A program made the position numbers and the translations under genes. A DNA stretch of 64,000 bases, taken from the NCBI RefSeq assembly GCF_008386315.1, contig NZ_CP043808.1, forward strand, positions 1,860,001-1,924,000, given 5' to 3'. Of the stretch, positions 54,998-64,000 are shown piece after piece. Position 1 is the first letter of the stretch. Each line of letters opens with the position of its first letter. The notes beneath the pieces were generated by a model. It did not search any database. It saw only the letters and a list, made by a program, of their open reading frames with translations, and was not told where the DNA came from. The stretch is from Serinicoccus marinus DSM 15273. Lineage in GTDB: Bacteria; Actinomycetota; Actinomycetes; Actinomycetales; Dermatophilaceae.

Positions 54998-57900
54998 CTA
55001 CGGACCGGCGGGGCCGCTCCCGCCCTCGCCACGTCGACCTCGTGACTCGCGGCCGAACGGGTCGCGGCGGGGCGGCGGGAAGTGCCCGGCGTCGCGCGGC
55101 GGTGACGCCGCGCGCGGGCGGCCGAAGCCGTCGGTGTGCCGGTCGCGGGACGGGGCGTCCGGGCGACCCCGGTGGGGCGCGCCCGTGGCGCGGCGCAGGG
55201 TCTCGCCGTCGCCGCCCGTCCCGGGCGGCTTGTTGCCGTAGAACAGCCGCTCGACGACCTCCCGCGCGTGCCGGGCGGTGCGCCGCCAGTCCTGCGCCAG
55301 CGAGGTGCCGGTGCCCGGGCCGCGACGCATGACCCGGGACATGCCCTCGGCGTCGCGCAGGTCGCTGGGCACGCTGTCCACCGGTCGCCCGCGCCAGACG
55401 ATGCCCGCGTCGCGCAGCTGGGAGGCGACGCACCAGGCGTGGACCAGCGGCTCCTGGTCCTGCTCGGAGAGCAGCCCGGCCTCCCCGGCGGCACGCAGCG
55501 CGTCGATCGTGCTCGTGGTGCGCAGCCCCGGGTGGTCGTGCGCGTGCTGGAGCTGCAGCAGCTGGGCCACCCACTCCACGTCCGAGAGCCCACCCATGCC
55601 GAGCTTGAGGTGGGTCCGCGGGTCCGCGCCGCGGGGCAGCCGCTCGGCCTCCATCCGGGCCTTGAGCTTGCGGATCTGCCGGACCGCGTCGTCCCCGATG
55701 CCGCCGTCGGGCCAGCGCAGCGGACGGATCATCTCGCTGAAGGCCTCGCCCAGCCGGGGGTCCCCGGCGACCGGGCGGGCGCGGAGCAGGGCCTGCGACT
55801 CCCAGCCGGCCGACCACCGCTCGTAGTAGGTGCGGTAGCCCTCCAGGCTGCGCACGAGTGGGCCGGCCTTGCCCTCGGGGCGCAGGCCGGCGTCCAGCTC
55901 CAGCACCGGGTCCGGGCCGGTTCCGGTGAGCCCCTTGCGCAGCTCGGCGACGATGTCGGTGGCCTGCTCGGCAGCGAGCTTCGGCGTCGCCCCCGGGAGC
56001 GGGTCGTAGACATACATGACGTCGGCGTCGCTGGCGTAGCCGACTTCGCGCCCGCCGAGCCGGCCCATCCCCACGAGCAGCAGGGCCGCTGCCGCGTCCT
56101 CGCCGCGGCGCTCCAGCACCCGGCGGGTCGCGACCCCGAGCGCCCCCTCCAGGTAGGCGTCGGTGAGGTCGCTGAGCGCCTGCCGCACCTGCGGCCCGTC
56201 CCACCCGGCGGCCAGGTCGCCCAGCACGATGCGCACCAGCTCGCGGGCGCGGACCGAGCGCACGGAGGCGAAGGCCTCCTCCGCGCTCTCCTGCCGCGTG
56301 GCGGCGGCCGTCATCCGGGCGACCAGCGCCTGCTTGTCCGGAGCGACCAGCTCACCCTCGTCCCCCAGCAGCGCGACCGTCTCGGGGCTGCGGATGAGCA
56401 GGTCCACGGCATACCGGCTGGAGGACAGCACCCGCGCGAGGCGCTGCGCGGCGCTGCCCTCGTCCCGCAGCATCCCGAGGTACCAGTGCGTGGTGCCCAG
56501 CGCGTCGCTGATCCGGCGGAAGGCCAGCAGCCCGGCGTCGGGGTCGGCACCGTCGGCGAACCAGGACAGCATGACCGGCAGCAGGTGCCGCTGGATGGTG
56601 GCCCGGCGGCTGACCCCGTCGGTCAGCGCCTCGAGGTGTCGCATGGCGCCGGCCGGGTCGCGGAAGCCGAGGGCGGCCAGCCGCTCGCGGGCGGCCTCGG
56701 GCGACAGCCGCGCCTCGTCGTAGGAGAGCCGGGCCACCGCGGACAGCAGGGGGCGGTAGAAGAGCCGCTCGTGCAGACGCCGGACCTCCCGACGCACCTG
56801 CTTCCACCGCTGCATGACCGCGCGGTCGGCGTCGCCGCGCTCCCCCAGGGCGCGGCCGAGCCGCCGCAGGTCGGCCTCGCCGGTCGGCACGAGGTGGGTG
56901 CGCTTCATCCGGTGCAGCTGCACCCGGTGCTCCAGGCACCGCAGCAGCCGGTATGCCTCGTCCAGCGCGTGCGCGTCCTCTCGCCCGACGTAGCCCCCGT
57001 CGCGGAGCGCGGCGAGCGCCTCCAGCGTCGTCCGCGAGCGCAGGCTCGGGTCCGCCCGGCCGTGCACGAGCTGCAGCAGCTGCACGCTGAACTCGATGTC
57101 CCGCAGGCCGCCCGGGCCGAGCTTGATCTGCCGGTCGACCTCGTCACGGCGCACGTGCTGCTCCACCCTGCGGCGCATCGACTGCACCTCGTCGACGAAG
57201 TTGTCCCGGCCCGCGGCGTCCCACACCATCGGCTCGACGATGTCAGCCACCGCTGGCCCAGTTCGCCGTCCCCGGCCACCACCCGCGCCTTGAGCAGGGC
57301 CTGGAACTCCCAGGTCTTGGCCCAGCGCTGGTAGTACTCGCGGTGGGACTCGAGGGAGCGGACCAGCGGACCGTTCTTGCCCTCGGGCCGCAGCGCGGCG
57401 TCCACCTGCCAGAGGGTGCCCTCCGCCGTGGCGTCACCGCAGATGCGCATGACCGCCGAGGCCAGCCGGGCGCCGACCGCGACGGCCTCCGCCTCCTCCG
57501 CCCCGGCCTGCGGCGCGGCCAGGAAGATGACGTCGACGTCGGAGAGGTAGTTGAGCTCGCGCCCCCCGGTCTTTCCCATCGCGACGACGGTCAGGGCGCA
57601 GCTCTCCTCGTCCTCCACCTCGGCCCGGGCGAGCAGCGAGGCCCCCTCGAGCGCGGCCGCGGCGAGGTCGGCCAGGGCCCCGCCGACCGCCGGCATGAGC
57701 CGGACCGGGTCCGGGGAGCACAGGTCGGCCGTCGCGACCCGCAGCAGCTGGCGCCGGTAGGCCACCCGCAGGGCGTCGGCGCCGGCCCGGCCCGTCAGCC
57801 CGCGCACCGCCTCGACGACGGTCCACGGCTCGGGAGCGCGACCCTCGGCGACGTCGGGGACGTGCTCGGGGTGCCGCAGGAGGCCCTCGCCCAGGGCGAC

Positions 57901-58386
57901 AGACCCGCCCAGCAGCGTCAGCAGCCGACGCCGCGGCTCCCCGCCGGAGGCCACGACCGGGAGCGTGGCCTCGTCGCACCGGGTCCCGTCCGCGCCCGTC
58001 GACCGCGGGTCGAGCAGCCGCACGAGCAGGAGCAGCGCCGCGTCCGGGTCAGCGCCCGCCCCCAGGTCCGCCACCAGGCCGGGCACGTCGACCTCGGCGC
58101 GGGGGGCGGGGGCGGTGCCGGTGTCGTCGTGCTGGTCGGCGTGTCCCTGGCCGGCGGAGTCGGTGCCGATGTCGGCGGCGTCGGTGTCGGCAGCCGCACC
58201 CGCCCCGCCGTCCGCCGCCGCGATGCGTTCCAGCACCTCGGCGAGCAGCCGGGCCGCCCGGCCGCTGTCCTGGAACCCGCCGCGGGCCAGCTGGGCGGCA
58301 CCCAGCCGGTCCCCCTCGGGGCGGCCACCCGCACGCGGACGTCCGGGCGTCGCGGCGCCCGCGCGGGAGGTCTCGGGTGACGGCAC
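54998..58386 (-). CDS. glnE: Glutamine synthetase adenylyltransferase/deadenylase, frameshifted
   Basis: Bifunctional regulator that adds and removes AMP on glutamine synthetase. N-half: AVVAMGKTGGRELNYLSDVDVIF, the G-S-x9-D-x-D nucleotidyltransferase signature; C-half: LVGMGRLGGREVGYASDADVMYVYDP, the second one, with GlnD-PII uridylyltransferase-like helical domains between. The frame breaks near 57247 where one G is missing (expected TGGGCTGAC: GQRW-ADIVEPMVWD). Repaired length is 1129 residues, longer than usual because of an Asp/Ala-rich insert near residue 65-90 and a 70-residue arginine-rich tail. GTG start, 13 bases after glnA2. Probably functional. Confidence 0.9.
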
Positions 58387-58399
58387 GGCATACCCTCGC

Positions 58400-59728
58400 T
58401 CAGAGGTGCAGGAGGTAGCGGTCCAGCTCGAACTGTGTCACCTGGGACCGGTACTCGCCCCACTCCTGCCACTTGTTGCGCAGGTAGAAGTCGAAGACCT
58501 GCTCCCCCAGCACCTCGGCGGCGAGCTCGGAGCCCTCCATCACCGCCACCGCCTCGCCCAGGCTCTGCGGGAGCGGGTCGATGCCCATGGCGCGCCGCTC
58601 GGCGTCGGTGAGCATCCACACGTCGTCCTCGGCCTCCGCCGGCAGGTCGTAGCCCTCCTTGATGCCCCGCAGCCCCGAGGCGAGCACCAGCGCGTAGGTG
58701 AGGTACGGGTTGCAGGCGGCGTCGATGGAGCGCACCTCGACCCGCCGGGAGTGCCCCCGGCCGACGGAGAACATCGGCACCCGGGCCAGCGCGGAGCGGT
58801 TGTTGTGGCCCCAGCACACGTGCGCCGGTGCCTCACCGCCGCCCCAGAGCCGCTTGTAGGAGTTGACGAACTGGTTGGTGACCGCGCAGATCTCCCGGCT
58901 GTGCGCGAGGACCCCGGCCATGAAGCGACGCCCGGTCTGGGAGAGCTCGTAGTCCGCCCCCGGCTCGTAGAACGCGTTGGTGTCGCCCTCGAACAGCGAG
59001 ACGTGGGTATGCATGCCGGACCCGGGGTGCTCGGCGAGCGGCTTGGGCATGAAGGTGGCGAAGGCCTTCTCGTGCAGCGCCACCTCCCGGACCACGGTGC
59101 GGAAGGTCATGATGTTGTCCGCCATCGACAGCGCGTCGGCGTAGCGCAGGTCGATCTCCTGCTGCCCCGGGCCGCCCTCGTGGTGGCTGAACTCGACCGA
59201 GATGCCCATCTGCTCCAGCATCTCGATCGCGGCGCGCCGGAAGTCATGGCCGTCGCCGCGGGCGACGTGGTCGAAGTAGCCGGCCTGGTCCACCGGCGCC
59301 GGCCCGAGGGTGCGGTCGTAGGGCTCCTTGAACAGGTAGAACTCGATCTCGGGATGGGTGTAGAAGGTGAACCCCTGCTCCCCGGCGCGGTCCAGGGTGC
59401 GGCGCAGGATGTTGCGCGAGTCGGTCGCCGCGGGGGTGCCGTCGGGCATGTTGATGTCGCAGAACATCCGGGCGGTGCGGTCCCGCCACGGCAGCACCTG
59501 GAAGGTGTCCGCGTCCGGCTGGACGATCATGTCCGCCTCGTAGACCCGGGTGAAGCCCTCGATGACGCTGCCGTCGATCCCGATGCCCTCGGTGAACGCC
59601 TGCTCGAGCTCGGCCGGGGCCACGGCGACCGACTTCAGGGTGCCCATGAGGTCGGTGAACCACAGCCGGACGAACCGGATGTCCCTCTCCTCGATGGTGC
59701 GGAGGACATACTCCTGCTGGCGGTTCAT
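58400..59728 (-). CDS. glnA: Glutamine synthetase, type I-alpha (GlnA2)
   Basis: Ligates ammonia and glutamate; 442 residues. N-terminal beta-grasp (RFVRLWFTDLMGTLKSVAV) and catalytic domain: EIEFYLF, HHEGGPGQQEIDLRYADAL, KPLAEHPGSGMHTHVSLFEG, and NRSALARVP. The adenylylation loop tyrosine motif NLYDLPPEE of type I-beta enzymes is replaced by GYDLPAEAEDDVW, as in the GlnA2 class, so GlnE probably acts on another GlnA encoded elsewhere. The glnE-glnA2 pairing is as in Mycobacterium. I used the ATG at 59728 (MNRQQEYVLR); an in-frame start six codons earlier overlaps the upstream gene. Confidence 0.93.
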   Translation of the reverse strand: MNRQQEYVLRTIEERDIRFVRLWFTDLMGTLKSVAVAPAELEQAFTEGIGIDGSVIEGFTRVYEADMIVQPDADTFQVLPWRDRTARMFCDINMPDGTPAATDSRNILRRTLDRAGEQGFTFYTHPEIEFYLFKEPYDRTLGPAPVDQAGYFDHVARGDGHDFRRAAIEMLEQMGISVEFSHHEGGPGQQEIDLRYADALSMADNIMTFRTVVREVALHEKAFATFMPKPLAEHPGSGMHTHVSLFEGDTNAFYEPGADYELSQTGRRFMAGVLAHSREICAVTNQFVNSYKRLWGGGEAPAHVCWGHNNRSALARVPMFSVGRGHSRRVEVRSIDAACNPYLTYALVLASGLRGIKEGYDLPAEAEDDVWMLTDAERRAMGIDPLPQSLGEAVAVMEGSELAAEVLGEQVFDFYLRNKWQEWGEYRSQVTQFELDRYLLHL

Positions 59729-59732
59729 GGCC

Positions 59733-60089
59733 TCATCCTGCCGCATCGTCGAGGTCGGCCGCCGCCCGGGCGTAGTCCTCCCCCAGCCGCCCCAGATCGG
59801 CCCGGTGCTCGGCGAACCGGCAGCCCGAGCCGGCGGGCTTGAGGGCGATGCCCTCCTCCCGCCAGTGCGGCAGGGCCCGGGCCAGGAGCTCGGCCGGGAG
59901 GTCCCCGGCGACGTTGGTCACCCGCCACCAGGTGACGTTGCCGCCCCAGTGCCGCATGACCGACCCGACCTGGCGCGGGCCGATGCCGACGAGCGCGGCG
60001 AGGTCGCCGTAGCAGACCACGCGCCCGCGCGGCACCTGCTCCACCGCGCGCAGGACCCGCTCGACCAGCACCTCATCCACCCCGGGCAC
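59733..60089 (-). CDS. Alkyltransferase-like protein (ATL, MGMT domain)
   Basis: 118 residues with only the C-terminal MGMT DNA-binding/active-site domain: VERVLRAVEQVPRGRVVCYGDLAALVG and GPRQVGSVMRHW (helix-turn-helix with arginine finger). The alkyl-acceptor motif PCHRV is replaced by TWWRV, so it cannot transfer alkyl groups. ATL proteins flip O6-alkylguanine and hand the lesion to nucleotide excision repair. GTG start; the stop is 4 bases before glnA2, an unusual partner. Confidence 0.87.
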   Translation of the reverse strand: MPGVDEVLVERVLRAVEQVPRGRVVCYGDLAALVGIGPRQVGSVMRHWGGNVTWWRVTNVAGDLPAELLARALPHWREEGIALKPAGSGCRFAEHRADLGRLGEDYARAAADLDDAAG

Positions 60090-60142
60090 GCTACGCCCCG
60101 CTCGGCTGCCGGGTGTCGGGACGTCGGCATACCCTGGGCGGC

Positions 60143-61144
60143 ATGAGCGATCTCACCGTCGGGTATGCCGCGATGCTGGAGCAGTTCCACCCCTCCGAGG
60201 CCGTGGCGCTCACCGCGGCGGCGGAGGAGCACGGCTTCTCCGGGTGCATGGCGGCGGACCACTTCGCCCCGTGGGTGCCGAGCCAGGGGCAGTCCGCCTT
60301 CGTGTGGAACGTCCTCACCGCGGTGGGCGAGCGCACGACCGGGGACCTGGGGCCGGGGGTCGTCTGCCCGAGCTTCCGCTGGCACCCGGCGGTGGTGGCG
60401 CAGGCGGCCGCGACGCTGGAGGCGATGTACCCCGGGCGCAGCTGGCTGGGGGTGGGCGCCGGCGAGGCGCTCAACGAGCACGTCCTGGGTGGCTACTGGC
60501 CCGAGGCCGGTGAGCGGTCCCGGAGGATGTTCGAGGCGGTCGAGCTGATCCGCCAGCTCTTCGACGCCTCGCTGGCCGACAAGGACACGAAGTTCGCCGG
60601 CGAGTTCTTCCGCATGGAGACCACCCGGCTGTGGACGATGCCGGAAGCCGCGCCGCCGATCCTCGTGGCGACCGCGGGGCCGGTCAACGCGAAGAAGACC
60701 GGGCGGCACGCGGACGGCATCATCACCGTCGGCGCGCCGCGGGAGAAGATCGAGATGCTCCTGGGGCGCTTCGCCGACGGGGCACGGGAGGCCGGCAAGG
60801 ACCCGGAGGCGATGCCCAAGGTGCTGCAGCTGCACCTGTCGTGGGCGGAGACCGACGAGCAGGCGCTGGACAACGCGATGACGCAGTGGCCCAACGGCGG
60901 GATGAAGTTCGGCAAGGCCGACATCCGCTCCCCGCACGACTTCGCCGCGATGGCCCAGCTGGTGCGCCCCGAGGACTTCGAGGGACGGATGGTCATCTCC
61001 AGCGACCCGGACGTGCACCGCGCGCACATCCAGGGCCTGCTCGACCTCGGCTTCGACCGGGTCTACCTGCACAACGTCGGGCGCAACCAGCAGCAGTGGC
61101 TGGAGGTCTTCGGCGCCGAGGTGCTGCCGAAGCTGCACCGCTGA
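60143..61144 (+). CDS. LLM-class F420-dependent oxidoreductase, G6PDH-like family
   Basis: 333 residues, (beta/alpha)8 luciferase-like fold. Start MSDLTVGYAAMLEQFHPSEAV; SWLGVGAGEALNEHVLG, PPILVATAGPVNAKKTGRHADGII and WPNGGMKFGKADIRSPHDFAAM are typical of the family of F420-dependent glucose-6-phosphate dehydrogenase homologues. Whether glucose 6-phosphate is the true substrate is not certain. ATG at 60143; the longer frame upstream has no ribosome site. Divergent from the ATL gene by 53 bases. Confidence 0.85.
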   Translation: MSDLTVGYAAMLEQFHPSEAVALTAAAEEHGFSGCMAADHFAPWVPSQGQSAFVWNVLTAVGERTTGDLGPGVVCPSFRWHPAVVAQAAATLEAMYPGRSWLGVGAGEALNEHVLGGYWPEAGERSRRMFEAVELIRQLFDASLADKDTKFAGEFFRMETTRLWTMPEAAPPILVATAGPVNAKKTGRHADGIITVGAPREKIEMLLGRFADGAREAGKDPEAMPKVLQLHLSWAETDEQALDNAMTQWPNGGMKFGKADIRSPHDFAAMAQLVRPEDFEGRMVISSDPDVHRAHIQGLLDLGFDRVYLHNVGRNQQQWLEVFGAEVLPKLHR

Positions 61145-61166
61145 GGGCGAGCACGCCCGGGGCGCC

Positions 61167-61376
61167 TCAGCTCTGGTCGTTCAGCGGGTTGCTGTCCCAG
61201 TCGTCGTCCTCGCGGTCCTCCTCGTCCCACTTCTCGGTCTTCGCCGCCGCGATCTCGTAGGCCCGGGAGGCCTCCTGCTCGCTGTCGTAGGGACCCATGA
61301 GGTCGCCGCTGCGGGGGAGGTCCGGGTCGTCGCCGCGCTGCACCTGACCGGACTTGGTGTTGAACCAGTACTCCAT
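61167..61376 (-). CDS. Small SPOR-like protein (69 aa)
   Basis: 69 residues: [35 protein letters not shown], then an acidic tail ([12 protein letters not shown]). This short protein, often annotated as SPOR domain-containing, is regularly found beside map in Actinobacteria. The ATG at 61376 gives the conserved start. Convergent with the F420 oxidoreductase; divergent from map with 68 bases between. Role unknown. Confidence 0.78.
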   Translation of the reverse strand: MEYWFNTKSGQVQRGDDPDLPRSGDLMGPYDSEQEASRAYEIAAAKTEKWDEEDREDDDWDSNPLNDQS

Positions 61377-61444
61377 CTGCTGACCTCCGAAGGCGATGCC
61401 GACTGCCTGCCGCCGAGGGTACGGCGGCACCTAGACTCGACCCT

Positions 61445-62304
61445 ATGCCCACCCTCACCCCGATCGCCCCCGGACAGGTCAGCCCGCGCCGCCCGGTGCC
61501 GGGCTCGATCGTCCGCCCGGAGTATGTCGACCGCCCCGGCCCCGCCCCCTTCCGCGGGTCCGAGGTCAAGGACGCCGAGACCATCGAGGCGATGCGCGTG
61601 GCCGGGCGGCTCGCGGCGCAGGCGCTCCAGGCCTGCGGCGAGCTGGTCCGACCCGGGGTCACGACCGACGAGATCGACCGGGTCGGTCACGAGTTCCTGC
61701 TGGACCACGGCGCCTACCCCTCGACGCTGGGCTACCGGGGGTTCCCCAAGTCGCTGTGCACCTCGGTCAACGAGGTCATCTGCCACGGCATCCCGGACGA
61801 CCGGGAGCTGCGCGAGGGCGACATCTGCAACATCGACATCACGGCATACCTCGGCGGGGTCCACGGCGACAACAACGCGACCTTCCTCGTGGGCGAGGTG
61901 GCCGAGGAGACCCGGCTGCTCGTGGAGCGGACCCGGGAGGCGCTCGCGCGGGCCATCAGAGCGGCGCGGCCGGGGCGCGAGATCAACGTCATCGGGCGGG
62001 TCATCGAGAGCTACGCCGGCCGGTTCGGCTACGCGTGGTGCGCGACTACACCGGGCACGGGGTCGGCGAGGCCTTCCACTCCGGGCTCGTCATCCCGCAC
62101 TACGACGCCGCGCCCGACTACTCGACCGTCATCGAGCCCGGGATGACGTTCACCATCGAGCCGATGCTCAACCTCGGGACACCGGACTGGACCGAGTGGG
62201 CGGACGGCTGGACGATCCTCACCGCCGACGGGGCACCGTCCGCGCAGTTCGAGCACACCCTGCTCATCACCGACGACGGGGCCGAGATCCTCACCCTGCC
62301 CTGA
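61445..62304 (+). CDS. map: Methionine aminopeptidase, frameshifted
   Basis: Removes N-terminal methionine. Type I enzyme with an N-terminal extension that begins [19 protein letters not shown], as in mycobacterial MapB. Metal ligands: [19 protein letters not shown] (two aspartates), [11 protein letters not shown] (histidine), TIEPMLN and QFEHTLL (two glutamates). At 62033 one G is missing (expected GGCGTGGTG), shifting from GRFGY to VVRDYTGHG. With it the protein has 286 residues, the expected size. Probably intact. Confidence 0.92.
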
Positions 62305-62374
62305 GCGGGTCCCGGTGTCGCGTGGGCTGACGTTGCGGCATACTCCCGGAAGGTCTGTGACGAGGGAGGACACC

Positions 62375-63133
62375 ATGGCAAAGAAGCACGGTCTGGGCAT
62401 CGACATCGGTGGCAGCGGCATCAAAGGGGCACCGGTCGACCTCAAGGAGGGCGAGTTCGCGACCGAACGGCAACGCATCCCGACGCCGGAGGAGTCGACG
62501 CCCGAGGCGGTGGCCGAGGTCGTCGCCGAGATCGTCGAGCACTTCGAGGACGAGATCGGCAAGAAGCAGCCGGTGGGCATCACGGTCCCGGCCGTCGTGC
62601 ACCACGGCACGGTGCGGACCGCGGCCAACATCGACCAGTCCTGGATCGGCACCGATGCCGACGCGCTCTTCACCGAGCGGGTCGGGCGGCAGGTGCACGT
62701 CGTCAACGACGCGGACGCCGCGGGCGTCGCGGAGATGCACTACGGCGCGGGGCGGGGCAACGACGGCGTCGTCCTGCTGACCACGCTCGGCACCGGGATC
62801 GGCACCGCGCTGTTCATGAACGGCGAGCTGCTGCCCAACACCGAGCTCGGCCACCTGGAGCTGGACGGGCACGACGCGGAGACGCGCGCCGCGAGCAGCG
62901 CCCGGGAGAACGAGGACCTGTCGTGGGAGGACTGGGCCGACCGGCTGCAGCGCTACTACTCCCACGTGGAGGACCTGCTCTGGCCCGACCTCATCATCGT
63001 CGGCGGCGGCATCTCCAAGAAGGCGGACAAGTACCTCCCGCTGCTGCACACGCGGGCGCCCATCGTGCCGGCCCAGCTGAAGAACGACGCCGGCATCATC
63101 GGCGCCGCCTGGCAGGCGCAGCACCTGGGCTGA
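62375..63133 (+). CDS. ppgK: Polyphosphate glucokinase
   Basis: Phosphorylates glucose using polyphosphate (and ATP). 252 residues of the ROK/hexokinase fold: [16 protein letters not shown] (phosphate 1), [12 protein letters not shown] with catalytic aspartate, [28 protein letters not shown] and [19 protein letters not shown] at 62375 after GAGGGAGGACACC. Glucokinase beside map is common in this order. Confidence 0.92.
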   Translation: MAKKHGLGIDIGGSGIKGAPVDLKEGEFATERQRIPTPEESTPEAVAEVVAEIVEHFEDEIGKKQPVGITVPAVVHHGTVRTAANIDQSWIGTDADALFTERVGRQVHVVNDADAAGVAEMHYGAGRGNDGVVLLTTLGTGIGTALFMNGELLPNTELGHLELDGHDAETRAASSARENEDLSWEDWADRLQRYYSHVEDLLWPDLIIVGGGISKKADKYLPLLHTRAPIVPAQLKNDAGIIGAAWQAQHLG

Positions 63134-63179
63134 GGGCCGCGGGATCGGTCCGGTCCAGCGCCTCCGTCCGTCCCCCCTC

Positions 63180-63268
63180 GTCTGGACGCCGGAAGGTCAC
63201 TCGAGAGCCCCCTCGAGGAGGCTCCCGAGTGACATACCGGCGCACAGCGGACATACCGGCGTCCAGAC
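63180..63268. repeat. Hairpin repeat, copy B (complete MITE/REP-like element)
   Basis: 89 bases bounded by a perfect 13-base terminal inverted repeat: GTCTGGACGCCGG (63180-63192) and CCGGCGTCCAGAC (63256-63268). Inside is a second hairpin GTCACTCGAGAGCC (63196-63209) against GGCTCCCGAGTGAC (63220-63233). ACATACCGGC is repeated in direct orientation inside the right half. Homologous to 37580-37650 (inverted) and 63705-63790. No transposase or direct target repeat seen. Confidence 0.82.
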
Positions 63269-63337
63269 TCGGGCCGAGGTGTCCACAGATCTGCGCAGGG
63301 CCCGCCACGACGACCGTCGGTGCGACAGCGTGGACCC

Positions 63338-63718
63338 ATGGACCCCGAGCTCCAGGCCTTCCTCACCACGCACCACCACGTCGTCACCACCCGGGAGGCG
63401 GCGGCCCTCGGCTTCAACCGCGAGGTGCTGCGGCGCCCTGTGCAGCGCAAGGTCCTGGCCCGCGTGGCGCGGGGGGCCTACGTCCAGACCTCGGTCCTCC
63501 TCGGTCATCGGCACCTCGCGGACCGCACGTCCTGCGCGCCCGCGCCCTGCTCCGCTGGCACCCGGACGGGTGGGCGGCGAGCCACACGACGGCCACGCTG
63601 CTGTGGGACCTGCCGCTCCTCGACGACGGTCCTCGCCGACCTCGGTCTCGTGGTCGTCCCGCAGTACCGCATCGTGGACGACGGGCGCGTCGTCCGCGCG
63701 CCTCGACGTCACTCGTGA
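63338..63718 (+). pseudogene. AbiEi-type antitoxin-domain protein, broken
   Basis: The first 50 residues (MDPELQAFLTTHHHVVTTREAAALG, RVARGAYV) are the winged-helix domain of actinobacterial type IV AbiEi antitoxin-like proteins. The frame is lost near 63525, continues in another frame (HVLRARALLRWHPDGWAASHTTATLLWDLPLLDD) and returns near 63622 (LADLGLVVVPQYRIVDDGR). The normal C-terminal half (about 170 residues, often endonuclease-like) is missing; the gene ends where hairpin copy C begins. Two indels plus truncation indicate a real pseudogene. No AbiEii toxin gene follows. Confidence 0.7.
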
Positions 63719-63790
63719 GCCTGCCCGGGGAGGCTCTCAGATGACGAGCGGGCTCGGAGATGACATACCGGCGCACAGCCGGGCGCCCGC
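63705..63790. repeat. Hairpin repeat, copy C (degenerate)
   Basis: GTCACTCGTGAGCC (63708-63721) faces GGCTCTCAGATGAC (63732-63745), then a second half-copy GGCTCGGAGATGAC follows and runs into ACATACCGGCGCACAGC, identical to the right part of copy B. It cuts off the AbiEi-like gene and lies before the end of guaB1. The remaining bases to 63795 show nothing else. Confidence 0.7.
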
Positions 63791-63795
63791 CCCCC

Positions 63796-64000
63796 TCACC
63801 AGGAGGTATGCCGGGGGCGCCCCTCGTCGTAGCCCGCGGCACCCTGGATGCCGACCACCGCGGTGGTGTGGAACTCCCCGATCGTCCGCGCCCCGGCGTA
63901 GGTGAAGGCCGAACGGACCCCGGAGACGATCTGGTCGATGAGGTCCTCGACGCCCGGCCGGGCCGGGTCGACGAACATCCGCCCGGAGGAGATGCCCTCC
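63796..64000 (-). CDS. guaB1: GuaB1 family IMP dehydrogenase-related protein (C-terminal end)
   Basis: Only the last 68 residues are in the window; the rest is beyond the right edge. EGISSGRMFVDPARPGVEDLI, then VRSAFTYAGARTIGEFHTTAVVGIQG, is the C-terminus of the GuaB1 family, in which mycobacterial GuaB1 is a GMP reductase. The C-terminal GYDEGRPRHTSW is typical. It is convergent to the broken AbiEi-like gene. Confidence 0.85.
   Translation of the reverse strand, partial: EGISSGRMFVDPARPGVEDLIDQIVSGVRSAFTYAGARTIGEFHTTAVVGIQGAAGYDEGRPRHTSW

Overview
The window is a piece of a high-GC actinobacterial chromosome. The conserved gene blocks (rarA-alaS-ruvX-mltG-aroE; tlyA-nadK-recN-steA-steB-murJ-pyrG; argR-argH-tyrS; infC-rpmI-rplT-pheST; priA-sseB; glnE-glnA2-map-ppgK-guaB1) have the actinobacterial order. 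The F420-type oxidoreductase, polyphosphate glucokinase, SteA/SteB and DUF222-HNH proteins fit the same phylum. A member of the Micrococcales near Ornithinimicrobium/Serinicoccus/Intrasporangiaceae is my best guess; the complete 16S gene here would settle it. Almost all genes lie on the minus strand.

Layout. 1-7.5 kb: a minus-strand operon rarA, alaS, ruvX, mltG, aroE, a 44-residue membrane protein and a prepilin peptidase. 7.6-10.6 kb: a small accessory patch with an acetyltransferase, a P-loop kinase and a frameshifted DUF222-HNH gene behind a promoter that contains a LexA-box-like palindrome. 10.8-12.9 kb: aspS with a long leader that looks like a T-box riboswitch. 13.8-27.7 kb: one long chain of genes joined by 4-base start/stop overlaps (TPR protein, HAD phosphatase, small protein, tlyA, nadK, recN, steA, steB, MraY-like transferase, murJ, glycosyltransferase), then pyrG and a Nudix hydrolase. 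27.8-33.5 kb: a complete rRNA operon (16S-23S-5S, minus strand, no tRNA in the spacers) with promoter and terminator. 33.6-39.2 kb: tyrS, 3-methyladenine glycosylase, argH, argR, a decayed phosphotransferase and a short-chain dehydrogenase. 39.2-45.3 kb: infC-rpmI-rplT-rRNA methyltransferase-pheS-pheT, with infC starting at AUC. 45.4-52.8 kb: an accessory block (large secreted S8 protease with Kelch repeats, its likely regulator, Fur-type regulator, catalase) inserted between infC and sseB. 52.9-64 kb: sseB, priA, glnE, glnA2, an alkyltransferase-like gene, an F420-type oxidoreductase, a SPOR-like small protein, map, ppgK, a broken AbiEi-like gene between two copies of a hairpin repeat, and the end of guaB1.

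Two window-wide signals stand out. First, at least ten genes, including essential ones (tyrS, argH, map, glnE), are broken by 1-2 base indels that rebuild cleanly to full-length proteins. This points to consensus errors in the assembly, and readers should not take those genes as dead without read evidence. Second, the heptamer GGCATAC/GTATGCC occurs dozens of times, in genes and in spacers.

Functionally the window covers translation (four aminoacyl-tRNA synthetases, IF3, L20, L35, rRNA), cell-wall and division functions (MurJ, MltG, SteA/B, MraY-like transferase), DNA repair (RuvX, RarA, RecN, MPG, ATL), nitrogen control (GlnE, GlnA2) and arginine and histidine synthesis.
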